DNA of 37,653 nucleotides from a virus: positions 1 through 37,653 of the IMG/VR virus record IMGVR_UViG_3300011987_000008; one strand, 5' to 3'. Each line of letters begins with the position of its first letter. Positions within the stretch are counted from its first letter, which is position 1. Positions 17,431 through 24,903 of this stretch are shown one piece after another. Below the pieces are notes generated by a model. That model saw nothing but the letters and a program-made list of their open reading frames with translations. It did not search any database and was not told the origin of the DNA. Made by a program: the position numbers and the translations under genes.

Positions 17431-20400
17431 TTAAACTGCTACATCTACATTAAATACCGCTGAAGCCGGATTTACCGCGCCGACGGTGCAATTAGTACAC
17501 CGTACAGTTACCGAAGCGCCTCCCGAAGTTACGAAGGCCGTGTATGATATACCTGCGCTTATCGCGGCTATCTTTACGCCCACGATACATTGGGCACCAT
17601 CCCTGAAGGTTACGTTTGTCGGGGCTGCGATAGTAAGATCAGAGGTAGTATTCGCGGCTACGCTAGGGAAGTCTAATGTTGCACTTACCGTGTAGTATTC
17701 GCGAACAGAAGCCCAAGTACTCGGCATGAATGTCATCGTAACTGCTGTGGCATTGGTCAGACATGGTAGGTCTGCGCCTGTTACCGCGTCGCCTAGTACG
17801 AAAGTGGGAGTAGCACTTAGATTGTCTACTGACTTAATTACCCCCACTAAGGCTGCCGCGGCGGCCCCCGCACCGGGTATACTTACCGCGGTACCTATTC
17901 CTACATTTAACCCTGACACCGTTGATAGTGTAAAAGTAGCTCCTGCTCCGGTAGTACCTGTCACAGTACCCGCGCTAGTGGCACCAGTACCTTTACACCA
18001 ACCCGTAGTAGCCTGAGTAGCTGCATAAAAGGCCACACCGGTATCTGAAGAGGCAAGCAAGTCGCCATTCTTAGACACCGAGCTAGCTTGTTGTGCGGCG
18101 GCTAGTAAACCACTCTGGCGGCCTTGGTTAGCTGACTGTGCCATACCATCCAGACGGTAGGGTGTGGCTGCTGTAGAAGCGTTCTTGCCGCCTTTTACCT
18201 GCGCCAGCCATTGCCTGTTACCATTCGTACCAATCGGTACGGTCATACTGCGTGCGGTACCATTGTCGTTGTTATACGCTGAACCCATACCTTGCAGTAT
18301 GCAGTTTTCAAAGTCTGGTGCCAAGTCAGCATTACCACGATTGGCTACAATGCGGTACATTTCGCCCTTGATACCTACAGCCACATCCAGTGCCATGTCC
18401 TTGATAGATACCCCAATACCATTAGGCCCGATCACGGAGGGGTTGGAGCCGCATTCAACACGTACCACAGCGATCTTTGAGCTACCGAACACCGTATCAC
18501 GCGCCATAGCTCCGTTAATCTCGAAGCGGTTGCCGTCAATGACGATAGCGCCTTCGTAGGAGATATAGCTAAAGTCTGCGTACAAGAATCCTAAGCCACC
18601 ACAAGCAACGCTGTTAATGGTCTCTGCTGTAGCTGCGCCGCCCATATTCCAAGTACTACCGGCAATTTGCAAGCCCCCGACACCGAGTGAACCGATCTGG
18701 TGATCGTAGACCATCGTAATATTACCTGTACCTGCGCTAGTGATATCTATCGCTGTACCTGCAATCGCGTTGGCTGGGGTAGTAGCGAACTGGCATGTCT
18801 GCGCATCTACATAAATCGGGAAGTAGGCAACACCAGCAACTAATCCGCCCGGCATTGTGCCGTCGGAGTATAAGAAGACCGCATGCAGACTACCCGCCCC
18901 GTTACCAGTTGTGCCTGTCATAGCTTCACTTGCAATCAGTTGGGATGCACTGACGGTGTAAGTGCCAATACCGCCACGACCTGTACCAAGTGCAGTAATC
19001 GTAGTACCACCCGTAATACCTGCACCAGCTACGGTTTGCCCCACACACAGAGTGCCTGAAGTCATAGCCGTTACGGTCAGTACCGTACCCGCAGAACCGG
19101 AGCCATTATCTATTCCCGCGGTGTAGCTGGAGGGAGTGGTACCAACTGTAATCGGATTTTGTTGGCCGGAGCCGTACACAGTAGCCCGTGCTGACTCAAG
19201 GGTAGGACTAGCCACAATGATGTTCTTGTCATTGGTATAGGTGAAAGTATCTGCTGCTGCACTAACTGAAGCCACGTTGAAAGCAGCCATGAAAGAAGCT
19301 ATTACAATGTTACCTGTGCTAGTGACGGTGTAAGTAATCGGACTCGTACCTGCGATTGCATTTGCTTGGGTACGATACAAGACCAAGTTATTCTGGTCAG
19401 TACCTTTACCCGCAAAGTACATCCCGCCGCCTTGAGTATCAAGCAGAGCTGCGCCACCATCACCGACGGTGGGCATTACCCCGGCTGCGGCGTTCCACAT
19501 CAGTATCGCGGTACCGAAGGGTAGAGTAGGGAACTGTACGTTAGAACTGTTACCGATAGGTATCACACCCGTTGCGCCATTAGCGATAGCTGTAGTAAAC
19601 ATCGCTGGGGTAATAGTAGCAAAAGTTTTGTTAGCAACCGTAGTCGAACCCCGCACACGCATGGCGTATCCACCGATAGAATCAGCCCTGAAGCGGTTCA
19701 TCTTGAGGTTCAAGTAGTACGGGATAGAGAAGCCGTCGCATTTTTGCGCACCACCCGTGCCGGTAGATGTACCCGCTACTGTTAACTCGTCAAAGTCTGT
19801 CTGGTTATCTATCGAAGTATCGAAGTACATGATCGCGGGGAAAGTGTTATTACCCGCTTTCAAGTTAATTCTGTGTATGCCACCCCATGGTACCGCGGTA
19901 AGGTATACACCACCCGTCCAGTAAATCAGTGGTTTGAAGTTGCCATCCGCATGAATCCAACGGCATGAGCCAGAGGTCGAGCCACTAAAGATAATGGTAT
20001 TGTTAGGTAACTTATGACCGTTGGAGTAGTAGTTACCGTCGGCAAAGTCAAGGATGTAAGTTTCTGTACCCGCAGTATGTGGCAAGCTGCTACCAGTCAG
20101 ATACGCAATCGCAGCATCAATGGCCGTTGTGTTAGTTGTCGCATCACCTGACGAGTTAGAAGCTTTTGCACCCCAAGCCCTTACAGGGAATCGTACCAAT
20201 GAAGACCAAATTCGTATAAACCGCCCTGAGCCAGCTGTAGGTTGTATTACCGCGCCACCATCGTCTGCGGTAGACGAACCGGATTTGTAGTAGAAACCGC
20301 CACCACCACCGTCGTTATCTGCGTAGTACCCACGAACGAAGAGCGCTTGGCCGTCTGTTAGTGTCGCTACGTTTAAAGCTTTTAGCGCTGCGATAGTGGC

Positions 20401-20721
20401 TACCGTAATATCCGAAGCACCACCCCCACTACCAGCGGGTACTCCCCATGTAGCATCACCACGTAAAAATGTCGTAGTGTTATTAGGCGGCGTAGGAACC
20501 GCACCACCTACCGTAGCCGACATAGCTGGTAGATCGGAGTTTACCGCTGCCAATAATGCAGTGCCGTTGCCTTTTACAACACCCGTAACCGTAGTCGAAA
20601 GCGCGATAGAGGCATCACCAGTAGGTCCAGTGACTACCCCAGCTAACCCATTGCCAGAGGGAACCGCGACACTCGTTACCGTTCCGCTAGTGGATGTTGC
20701 CTTATCGCGCCAATTAGCCAT
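17431..20721 (-). CDS. Tail fibre/tailspike with right-handed beta-helix region
   Basis: 1096 residues. Residues 1-110 are a Gly/Thr/Val-rich fibre stalk with [20 protein letters not shown]-type repeats and a TFLRGDATW motif common in fibre tails. Residues about 110-215 read [37 protein letters not shown], then [25 protein letters not shown], the start of a pectin-lyase-like beta-helix (phage depolymerase/tailspike type). Later parts contain [20 protein letters not shown]-type modules and a C-terminal domain. It binds, and may degrade, a surface polysaccharide. The ATG overlaps the previous stop by eight bases with GGAGG upstream. Catalytic residues were not identified. Confidence 0.88.
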   Translation of the reverse strand: MANWRDKATSTSGTVTSVAVPSGNGLAGVVTGPTGDASIALSTTVTGVVKGNGTALLAAVNSDLPAMSATVGGAVPTPPNNTTTFLRGDATWGVPAGSGGGASDITVATIAALKALNVATLTDGQALFVRGYYADNDGGGGGFYYKSGSSTADDGGAVIQPTAGSGRFIRIWSSLVRFPVRAWGAKASNSSGDATTNTTAIDAAIAYLTGSSLPHTAGTETYILDFADGNYYSNGHKLPNNTIIFSGSTSGSCRWIHADGNFKPLIYWTGGVYLTAVPWGGIHRINLKAGNNTFPAIMYFDTSIDNQTDFDELTVAGTSTGTGGAQKCDGFSIPYYLNLKMNRFRADSIGGYAMRVRGSTTVANKTFATITPAMFTTAIANGATGVIPIGNSSNVQFPTLPFGTAILMWNAAAGVMPTVGDGGAALLDTQGGGMYFAGKGTDQNNLVLYRTQANAIAGTSPITYTVTSTGNIVIASFMAAFNVASVSAAADTFTYTNDKNIIVASPTLESARATVYGSGQQNPITVGTTPSSYTAGIDNGSGSAGTVLTVTAMTSGTLCVGQTVAGAGITGGTTITALGTGRGGIGTYTVSASQLIASEAMTGTTGNGAGSLHAVFLYSDGTMPGGLVAGVAYFPIYVDAQTCQFATTPANAIAGTAIDITSAGTGNITMVYDHQIGSLGVGGLQIAGSTWNMGGAATAETINSVACGGLGFLYADFSYISYEGAIVIDGNRFEINGAMARDTVFGSSKIAVVRVECGSNPSVIGPNGIGVSIKDMALDVAVGIKGEMYRIVANRGNADLAPDFENCILQGMGSAYNNDNGTARSMTVPIGTNGNRQWLAQVKGGKNASTAATPYRLDGMAQSANQGRQSGLLAAAQQASSVSKNGDLLASSDTGVAFYAATQATTGWCKGTGATSAGTVTGTTGAGATFTLSTVSGLNVGIGTAVSIPGAGAAAAALVGVIKSVDNLSATPTFVLGDAVTGADLPCLTNATAVTMTFMPSTWASVREYYTVSATLDFPSVAANTTSDLTIAAPTNVTFRDGAQCIVGVKIAAISAGISYTAFVTSGGASVTVRCTNCTVGAVNPASAVFNVDVAV

Positions 20722-21133
20722 TTAATGTGCCTCCACCGCAATACGCATCAACCGTAGAACCTGCGACGTTAGCCGAGCTTGCACTTACGACAACCTCGTA
20801 CAACCCGTCCACGTCCATGATAAACCAGCCGCTTGCGGCGGCTGCTATCGTGGTCAAGTCACCACTAGCCCCGACCAGTAAGCCTTTAGGCGAGGTGTAA
20901 TCCCCAGCTACCGAGTAGAGTGTCGCTAGTGAAGCGACGTTGGTTGATCGCACTTGGATAATGAACGCGTCGAGCGCTTGCACTGTTACATCCACTTGTA
21001 CGAGGATGCGGGTTAAGCCGTGGCAGGGTATCGTTAACAGAACGGTATTTCCTGCTTGCGGTACTGCTACGGCTATATTGCGTGCGTTATACGCAGGTTT
21101 TTGGCCGCTGCTGCCAAAGGATTGTTGAGCCAT
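20714..21133 (-). CDS. Fibre-region protein, beta-sandwich-like
   Basis: 139 residues with the pattern of alternating hydrophobic strands and Ser/Ala/Gly turns. The first 20 residues ([20 protein letters not shown]) look like an attachment tail. [28 protein letters not shown] and [22 protein letters not shown] suggest a jelly-roll. Located between a similar-sized protein and the tailspike. Possible role: head fibre, fibre adaptor or decoration protein. I do not recognise a family. Confidence 0.65.
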   Translation of the reverse strand: MAQQSFGSSGQKPAYNARNIAVAVPQAGNTVLLTIPCHGLTRILVQVDVTVQALDAFIIQVRSTNVASLATLYSVAGDYTSPKGLLVGASGDLTTIAAAASGWFIMDVDGLYEVVVSASSANVAGSTVDAYCGGGTLNG

Positions 21134-21142
21134 ACCGTACTC

Positions 21143-21589
21143 CTAGCTTAAGCGGTAAGTAACGAAAGTATTTGCCGCTGTTTTACGTGAGAGGAAAGCT
21201 GCTGATACCGCCGTTACAACGGTCATAGTACCAACCAGAGTGTGGCCTGTGTCTGCTGTAACGGTAACTGTGTTAGGGCCTGTGTTGATTAAGTTCCACT
21301 CAAAGGCTTCACCTATTAGCAAACCGGCAGCTGCGTCAAGCAATGTGCCTGTAGGCACTGAAGCGGCAACGGCTGCGGCAGAAGTGGAAGTCACGATACC
21401 TGTCAGTAAATCCGCTGCGAGCATTGAAGCTGTAGCGTTGATTGTGCCCGGTGCGCCTTGTAGAAATTTGATTGCGCCAGTGTCGTCCATTGACGGAACA
21501 CGACGGCCATTGATAATGATGTGCCCTTGTGCGCCAATGCCTAAACGTTTGCCGTGTACGGATGTTAAGATAACTGCGGTTGCGGTCAT
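21143..21589 (-). CDS. Virion-surface-like protein, function unknown
   Basis: 148 residues. The N-terminus GKRLGIGAQGHIIINGRRVPSM is followed by an Ala/Thr/Val-rich segment and a beta-rich C-terminus with EWNLINTGPNTVTVTADTGHTLVG. NTGPNTVTVTAD-type blocks occur in head-decoration and fibre proteins. It is the first gene after the candidate promoter at 21655-21685 and has AAAGGAG upstream. Function is inferred only from composition and the neighbouring fibre genes. Confidence 0.65.
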   Translation of the reverse strand: MTATAVILTSVHGKRLGIGAQGHIIINGRRVPSMDDTGAIKFLQGAPGTINATASMLAADLLTGIVTSTSAAAVAASVPTGTLLDAAAGLLIGEAFEWNLINTGPNTVTVTADTGHTLVGTMTVVTAVSAAFLSRKTAANTFVTYRLS

Positions 21590-21654
21590 GATGTAGCTCC
21601 TTTGAAAGTTATATGTGCTTCGGAGTAGTCGGATTTATACCCAACATAATCGGC

Positions 21655-21685
21655 ACAATACACCAGCCAAAATAAAATACAACTA
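21655..21685 (-). promoter_or_regulatory. Candidate promoter with repeated TTGTAT-TTTATTTT motif (fibre genes)
   Basis: The 17-base TAGTTGTATTTTATTTT starts at the TerS stop codon and is identical to the copy at 10739-10755. Read as sigma-70 type: TTGTAT (21677-21682), 16 bases, TATTGT (21655-21660). The first downstream gene starts at 21589. This is the better of the two promoter readings. Confidence 0.5.
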
Positions 21686-22285
21686 CTTTTTTAGCATGCC
21701 GCTAGTGAGCAGAAAAGCAATGCGCCTTGCGATCTCGGTCTGGCTGGTTTCTTCTGGTACGAGGTCCTTGCCATCCTTGCCTGTCACTTCGACCTTATCG
21801 GTAAACATGCCTAGGTGCTTGCCAATGTCCACTAGCGCTGCACGCTTGTCAACCAGCTTGACCTTGGCCGTGAGTAGCTTATCAGTCGGGCCGTCACGTG
21901 TGGACTCAATGCCGGTGATAGACGCCGCGGTGTTATCGTCGAGTTCACTGATTGGCTTGAATTCGCCATTCTCGTCGTACAAATTGCGCACGTCGAACAA
22001 GGCAAGCTTGGATAGCTCGTTAAGTACTTGAGCCTTGTCGATAATTAGGCTACCGGCAAGTTCTTTACGTAATTCGAGAAGTCTGGCTTGGATATGCGGA
22101 AGTTTTTTTAACTTGTAGACCTCAGGATTTATTGCTCGCCAATGACCTTGGGTGTTATACGCCCGGCGGTATGACTCTACGCCATTGCTTGTGCGTATAA
22201 ACTCAAGGCACCAAGTCTCTTGCTTGGCCGTCAATGGCCTAAGCTCTTCGAGCGGGTAGCCTACTAAATCGTCGTCATCAGTCAT
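21683..22285 (-). CDS. Terminase small subunit
   Basis: 200 residues. The N-terminal PLTAKQETWCLEFIRTSNGVESYRRAYNT is the helix-turn-helix region of the Terminase_2-type small subunits, followed by KLKKLPHIQARLLELRKEL. The middle (KAQVLNELSKLALFDVRNLYDENGEF) is the conserved oligomerisation part, and the C-terminus contains KVEVTGKDGKDLVPEETSQTEIARRIAFLL as in phage homologues. It recognises the packaging site and loads the large subunit. It is separated from TerL by fibre genes, unlike T7 but as seen in other podoviruses. Confidence 0.92.
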   Translation of the reverse strand: MTDDDDLVGYPLEELRPLTAKQETWCLEFIRTSNGVESYRRAYNTQGHWRAINPEVYKLKKLPHIQARLLELRKELAGSLIIDKAQVLNELSKLALFDVRNLYDENGEFKPISELDDNTAASITGIESTRDGPTDKLLTAKVKLVDKRAALVDIGKHLGMFTDKVEVTGKDGKDLVPEETSQTEIARRIAFLLTSGMLKK

Positions 22286-22294
22286 GGTGCAAGC

Positions 22295-22322
22295 ATCTTA
22301 CCCTTTTGGCAATAAAACACAA
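22295..22322 (-). promoter_or_regulatory. Candidate promoter ahead of terS
   Basis: TTGTGT (22317-22322), 16 bases, TAAGAT (22295-22300), with the spacer beginning TTTATT as in the copies at 21655 and 10725. It follows two terminator-like hairpins and precedes the TerS ATG at 22285, leaving a very short leader. Supports the start of a late transcript here. Confidence 0.45.
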
Positions 22323-22330
22323 TACCCAGC

Positions 22331-22389
22331 AAAAAGCTCCTGAATTGTCTTTATGCACTATTTTGGTGCAACATAATCAACACAGGAGC
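22331..22389 (-). terminator. Nested inverted repeat followed by a T-run
   Basis: On the minus strand GCTCCTG (22389-22383) pairs with CAGGAGC (22342-22336), followed by TTTTTG. Inside lies a second stem, TGCAC/GTGCA (22354-22370). The outer loop is long for an intrinsic terminator, so it could instead be a protein or packaging recognition structure near terS. Confidence 0.5.
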
Positions 22390-22394
22390 GATTT

Positions 22395-22415
22395 AAAAAG
22401 TGTAGCCAATGCTAC
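22395..22415 (-). terminator. Short hairpin with T-run after the small membrane protein gene
   Basis: Minus-strand GTAGC-ATTG-GCTAC is followed by ACTTTTT. It lies just downstream of the 46-residue gene (stop 22433), consistent with the end of the leftmost early operon. Confidence 0.5.
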
Positions 22416-22432
22416 GGTATTGGGGTTTTTAG

Positions 22433-22573
22433 CTAGTAGGGTTGAAAATCCTGACTCAGGCCATTACCAAATACGGCTAGTAAGAGCATTCCCACTATCC
22501 CGAGGTAGGCAAGTACTTCGATGGGTTTTAACCCCCGAAGGTGTTCAATGGTATTACGCATGCGATTAGTCAT
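22433..22573 (-). CDS. Small membrane protein, 46 residues
   Basis: The ATG at 22573 overlaps the stop of the upstream zincin gene as ATGA, which argues for translational coupling. The product is MTNRMRNTIEHLRGLKPIEV, then one hydrophobic segment LAYLGIVGMLLLAVFG (residues 21-36), then GLSQDFQPY. One membrane span with a short polar tail. No family recognised. It could be a holin-like or host-envelope protein, but one span and no dual start is not enough to say so. An opposite-strand reading frame over the same bases is longer but has no ribosome binding site. Confidence 0.6.
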   Translation of the reverse strand: MTNRMRNTIEHLRGLKPIEVLAYLGIVGMLLLAVFGNGLSQDFQPY

Positions 22574-22962
22574 TTCGCTACCTCAGCTTCAGCCTTTGGT
22601 TCAACCTTTTGCTGACGGTAATTCATTTCTTCGATCAAGCAACGCGCTAGGTGCTGGATAGCGTAGGCCTGTATCTCAACGCCCGGATTAGTCTCGCCGA
22701 TACTTTGCATCATGCGTTGGAATACATGCACCGCTTCGTGTACCAGCACGTCGTAGCTTGCGCCCAATGGAGCGCAGACGATAATGGCGCTGGGGAAGAA
22801 ATGCGTTACCCCGGCAAAGATACCTTCGGCGCACCAAGCATCCATTTCACCGTGGGGGGTTTTGGCTTTGCGCTGGGCTTTGATAAATTCTTTCGGGCTA
22901 GTGCAAAGTGTCCAACCGATTGGGCAACCCTCGAAGGGTTCTTTCAGCCATCTAATTTTCAT
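22570..22962 (-). CDS. Small zincin-like metallopeptidase family protein
   Basis: 130 residues with HEAVH at residues 75-79, preceded by YDVLV, and a glutamate in NPGVEIQAYAIQHLA (E96) at the spacing expected for a third zinc ligand. This is a gluzincin-type pattern, similar to short phage proteins in the SprT/ImmA-like range. The C-terminal QQKVEPKAEAEVAK is charged. TAGGAG lies upstream of the ATG. It is followed by a coupled small membrane protein. Catalysis is likely from the motif; the substrate is unknown. Host repressor or toxin cleavage would be a guess. Confidence 0.72.
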   Translation of the reverse strand: MKIRWLKEPFEGCPIGWTLCTSPKEFIKAQRKAKTPHGEMDAWCAEGIFAGVTHFFPSAIIVCAPLGASYDVLVHEAVHVFQRMMQSIGETNPGVEIQAYAIQHLARCLIEEMNYRQQKVEPKAEAEVAK

Positions 22963-23062
22963 TTGTCAAATCTCCTAGTTGTGCAACCCGCAAAAATTGC
23001 GAGCTACCGATTTAGTAGTGGTTTTTCCCAAGTCGCAAAAAATACGCGTTGGAAAAATGCTA

Positions 23063-23079
23063 GTTTCACTATATGAAAC
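23063..23079. promoter_or_regulatory. Operator-like inverted repeat GTTTCA-N5-TGAAAC
   Basis: A six-base inverted repeat with a five-base spacer in the gap between the zincin gene and the RHH gene. Size and location suit a regulator binding site, but there is no direct evidence. Confidence 0.35.
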
Positions 23080-23095
23080 AAAGTTGAGAATCCAT

Positions 23096-23143
23096 GGTAC
23101 ACATGGTACACACCCCCTAAAGGGCGTGTGTACCGTGTGTACC
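23096..23143. repeat. Large palindrome built from GGTACACA units
   Basis: Arms of 23 bases (23096-23118 and 23121-23143) separated by AA, with 21 of 23 positions paired. Each arm contains two GTGTACC/GGTACAC units. It is followed on the plus strand by TTTTT. It belongs with the direct repeats at 23171-23210. Confidence 0.85.
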
Positions 23144-23170
23144 TTTTTATGGCTTTTTCCACACGCCCAC

Positions 23171-23210
23171 ATGTGTACCCGTGTGTACCCGTGTGTACCC
23201 GTGTGTACCA
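23171..23210. repeat. Four tandem 10-bp repeats, GTGTGTACCC type
   Basis: Four adjacent copies of RTGTGTACCM, three nearly identical, with a period of about one helical turn, followed by nine A residues. With the palindrome they form a binding array of about eight GTGTACC units in 115 bases. The 283-base gap between zincin and RHH genes holds only these repeats and the small operator-like repeat; no credible gene. Confidence 0.85.
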
Positions 23211-23245
23211 AAAAAAAAGGGGTATCCGTAATATGTGGTTGATTT

Positions 23246-23506
23246 CTACTTTGTAGGCATATTCAATAATTGCTGTTTAAATTTAATTAACACTTCATTT
23301 ATGGCTTTTGTTTCAGTAGAAATTTCCTCAATTGCCATGATAGTTTTAAGCGCATCATAACCATCAGCAGTTAAGCGAAGCATAAGCCGCTTGCCTCCAG
23401 ATTTAATCAGCAGTTCAATGGATTTGTTTACGCGCTCAGTTGCGGATGGCAAAACTTTATTTGATTTTGGTCTAGCCATTTTAGTTGTTGATTCCATACT
23501 CATCAT
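23246..23506 (-). CDS. Probable ribbon-helix-helix DNA-binding protein
   Basis: 86 residues from the first ATG; an internal start at MARPKSNK (23479) would give 77. No clear ribosome binding site precedes either, but the first ATG overlaps the TGA of the upstream broken frame. The sequence KRLMLRLTADGYDALKTIM then STETKAINEVLIKF fits one beta strand followed by two helices, the ribbon-helix-helix layout of small phage and plasmid repressors. The N-terminal tail is basic. The adjacent array of GTGTACC repeats downstream is a natural target. Fold assignment by pattern only. Confidence 0.6.
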   Translation of the reverse strand: MMSMESTTKMARPKSNKVLPSATERVNKSIELLIKSGGKRLMLRLTADGYDALKTIMAIEEISTETKAINEVLIKFKQQLLNMPTK

Positions 23507-23826
23507 CGCATCATGTAGTTAGCAATGGCCTCATCGCATGCAACTTTAATGGCCGCCTCGCTTGGCTTGCCGTTATCTAAAAACACCCAATCTTTAAAGC
23601 CGATGTCTAAAGAAGTGATATACACCAGTTCACCTGTCTTTGGGTGAGCGCCTAGCTTTCAAATGGCTGAGGCTCTGTATCAACATCATCGCCCTCGTAG
23701 ACTCTACAGATGAAGCGCGGGTAGCGAGTATGGGTTAGGAATTCCTGTACCTCAAAGCCTGATTCAGAAACCGCTTCACCCCAAATAAAGCAAGGCGTTA
23801 AAAGCGTTGTTTTGTTTAGCTGGCAT
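23503..23826 (-). pseudogene. Small gene(s) broken by frameshift
   Basis: An ATG at 23826 follows the previous stop as TAATAATG but meets a stop after 16 codons. Removing one A from the AAAA run near 23810-23813 gives MPAKQTTLLTPCFIWGEAV continuing to a TAG at 23652 with protein-like composition (FLTHTRYPRFICRVYEG). A second protein-like stretch in another frame, AHPKTGELVYITSLDIGFKD to ANYMMR, runs from about 23658 to a TGA at 23503; it has no ATG, only a GTG at 23625. Either one gene with two indels, or one frameshifted gene plus one short gene. Sequencing or assembly error in the A-run is equally possible. Confidence 0.55.
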
Positions 23827-23828
23827 TA

Positions 23829-24098
23829 TTAGTCATTATCCATTGGATTTTCGATTAGGTAGATGGCCTGTTTGCGTAATTGACCGATTGTGGCTTGTGT
23901 TTTAGCTGCACCATGCAATCCGTATGTAGATTGCCAGTCGTAAGCATAACCGTAGATTTCATGAGTTAATTTATTATCAACACGCAATTCTAAACTTGAG
24001 CCGTTGTCGTTTACAGAGATTTCAACGTCTTGACCTTTGTAGCCAAATGATACTGTGTATTCTTTGTGAATGTTGCCTGAAGTTTGAAGAGTAGCCAT
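23829..24098 (-). CDS. Small protein, 89 residues, function unknown
   Basis: The start at 24098 is chosen because AAAGGA lies nine bases upstream and the TTGACA/TACAAT promoter lies about 65 bases upstream; a longer reading would begin inside the leader. The protein MATLQTSGNIHKEYTVSFGYKG has alternating polar/hydrophobic strands (YTVSF, VEISV, LELRV) and then a helical end (TQATIGQLRKQAIYLIE). It is the first gene of the transcript from that promoter, so it may be made early and strongly. No family recognised; first-gene position suggests a host-takeover factor. Confidence 0.72.
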   Translation of the reverse strand: MATLQTSGNIHKEYTVSFGYKGQDVEISVNDNGSSLELRVDNKLTHEIYGYAYDWQSTYGLHGAAKTQATIGQLRKQAIYLIENPMDND

Positions 24099-24164
24099 GA
24101 TGTCGTTTCCTTTAATCACCAGTTCTGCGGTGTGCCAGTTGCAGTTCGTTACTGCATGCTTCAC

Positions 24165-24193
24165 ATTGTATATGCCTACAATAACCGTGTCAA
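24165..24193 (-). promoter_or_regulatory. Strong sigma-70 promoter
   Basis: TTGACA (24188-24193), exactly 17 bases, TACAAT (24165-24170) on the minus strand. This is five of six at -10 and a perfect -35. Transcription would begin near 24158 and read the 89-residue gene and those to its left. Confidence 0.8.
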
Positions 24194-24224
24194 TAATTAT
24201 TTGTGTATATCTACAATTATTTTA

Positions 24225-24317
24225 TCAACCACCAAATACGAATACCCCAAAAAAGCAACCCAACACGCAAGGAATTACAAGTTCGTTGAACCTAAATGCA
24301 TGCGGTTTAGCTCTCAT
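24225..24317 (-). CDS. Tiny hydrophobic peptide, 30 residues
   Basis: The ATG at 24317 follows the upstream stop by one base, with AGGGGTGA as ribosome binding site. The product has a polar start (MRAKPHAFRFNEL) and one hydrophobic segment VIPCVLGCFFGVFVFGG to the end. It ends just before the strong promoter. Small one-span peptides of this sort are common in early phage regions, but coding status rests only on the ribosome binding site and spacing. Confidence 0.45.
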   Translation of the reverse strand: MRAKPHAFRFNELVIPCVLGCFFGVFVFGG

Positions 24318-24318
24318 T

Positions 24319-24522
24319 TTAATTCACCCCTAAAAAGCATTTAACCAAGTAGCAAATCCTGTAGCCACCATATGAAATCCAGTCGTACCAGTGCCATGCG
24401 CGTATGACTATGTGCGTATCGTCTGGGATGCTTACCATCCATACCTTGATACCATTGACCCGTATCAGGTTAGCATGGGTGATGCCGTGAGCATTAGGCG
24501 TTTCAAGTGTGAACGTTTTCAT
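24319..24522 (-). CDS. Small protein, 67 residues, unrecognised
   Basis: The ATG at 24522 has AAGGGGA upstream and overlaps the preceding gene by 20 bases. The sequence has two strand-like parts (GITHANLIRVNGIKVWMVSI and THIVIRAWHWYDW) and an aromatic-rich C-terminal half containing YGGYRICYLVKCFLG. Two cysteines near the end could bind metal or form a membrane-proximal patch. No known family comes to mind. Confidence 0.6.
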   Translation of the reverse strand: MKTFTLETPNAHGITHANLIRVNGIKVWMVSIPDDTHIVIRAWHWYDWISYGGYRICYLVKCFLGVN

Positions 24523-24691
24523 CTTTTAATCCCCTTCTGAATAATAAAACCAGATCAGTCTCCACTTCGGAATCGTCTGGTAGTTTTACTACGACGGTAT
24601 TCATGTAGTGCCCCGTGCGGATTATCTCTACCACGCAGTGCATAACTGAATGCCACTGCCAGCGCTCTACCTCTCTGATAGGTTCAGCCAT
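24503..24691 (-). CDS. Small protein, 62 residues, unrecognised
   Basis: I start it at the ATG at 24691, which overlaps the upstream stop as TAATG, rather than at a TTG nine bases earlier. MAEPIREVERWQWHSVMHCV is followed by VEIIRTGHYMNTVVVKLPDDSEVETDLVLLFRRG, a short beta-hairpin-like region. Mixed charge, soluble. Tightly coupled to neighbours. Function unknown. Confidence 0.6.
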   Translation of the reverse strand: MAEPIREVERWQWHSVMHCVVEIIRTGHYMNTVVVKLPDDSEVETDLVLLFRRGLKDENVHT

Positions 24692-24903
24692 TATTCGCAA
24701 TCGCCCTGAAAAGCTGTCCTATCCAATTTGAACTGTTCTTTCTGCGCCGCCGATTGTAGTGTTGATAATGACCCCCCAACTTTTCCAATAGACCCAGCAC
24801 CGGCTTCGACCCCAGCTTCAAAACACATTTTGAAATCGCCGAGGGTGTAGAACGGCGCGTATAAAAGACCCGACTCTTCTAGCCAATCCTTAAAGGTTTT
24901 CAC
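24691..24903 (-). CDS. Small protein, 70 residues, unrecognised
   Basis: Starts at a GTG that overlaps the upstream TGA (GTGA). The N-terminus MKTFKDWLEESGLLYAP is an amphipathic helix. Middle: FKMCFEAGVEAGAGSIGKVGG, then a helical end (TLQSAAQKEQFKLDRTAF). The pattern F-x-x-W-x-E/A-S...CFEAG occurs in many small phage proteins, but I cannot give a function. Co-translated with neighbours on both sides. Confidence 0.6.
   Translation of the reverse strand: MKTFKDWLEESGLLYAPFYTLGDFKMCFEAGVEAGAGSIGKVGGSLSTLQSAAQKEQFKLDRTAFQGDCE

Noticed and set aside
22306-22569. An 87-codon plus-strand frame opposite the small membrane protein gene
   Set aside because: It has no ribosome binding site, opposes all other genes, and crosses the hairpins and promoter before terS. 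The minus-strand 46-codon frame has ATGA coupling.
23096-23210. CRISPR-like array
   Set aside because: The repeats are 10 bp and contiguous or palindromic, with no unique spacers.
22975-23242. Frames on both strands with VHT/VPC/CTV repeats
   Set aside because: They are translations of the GTGTACC DNA repeats, with no ribosome binding sites; the DNA repeat is the feature.
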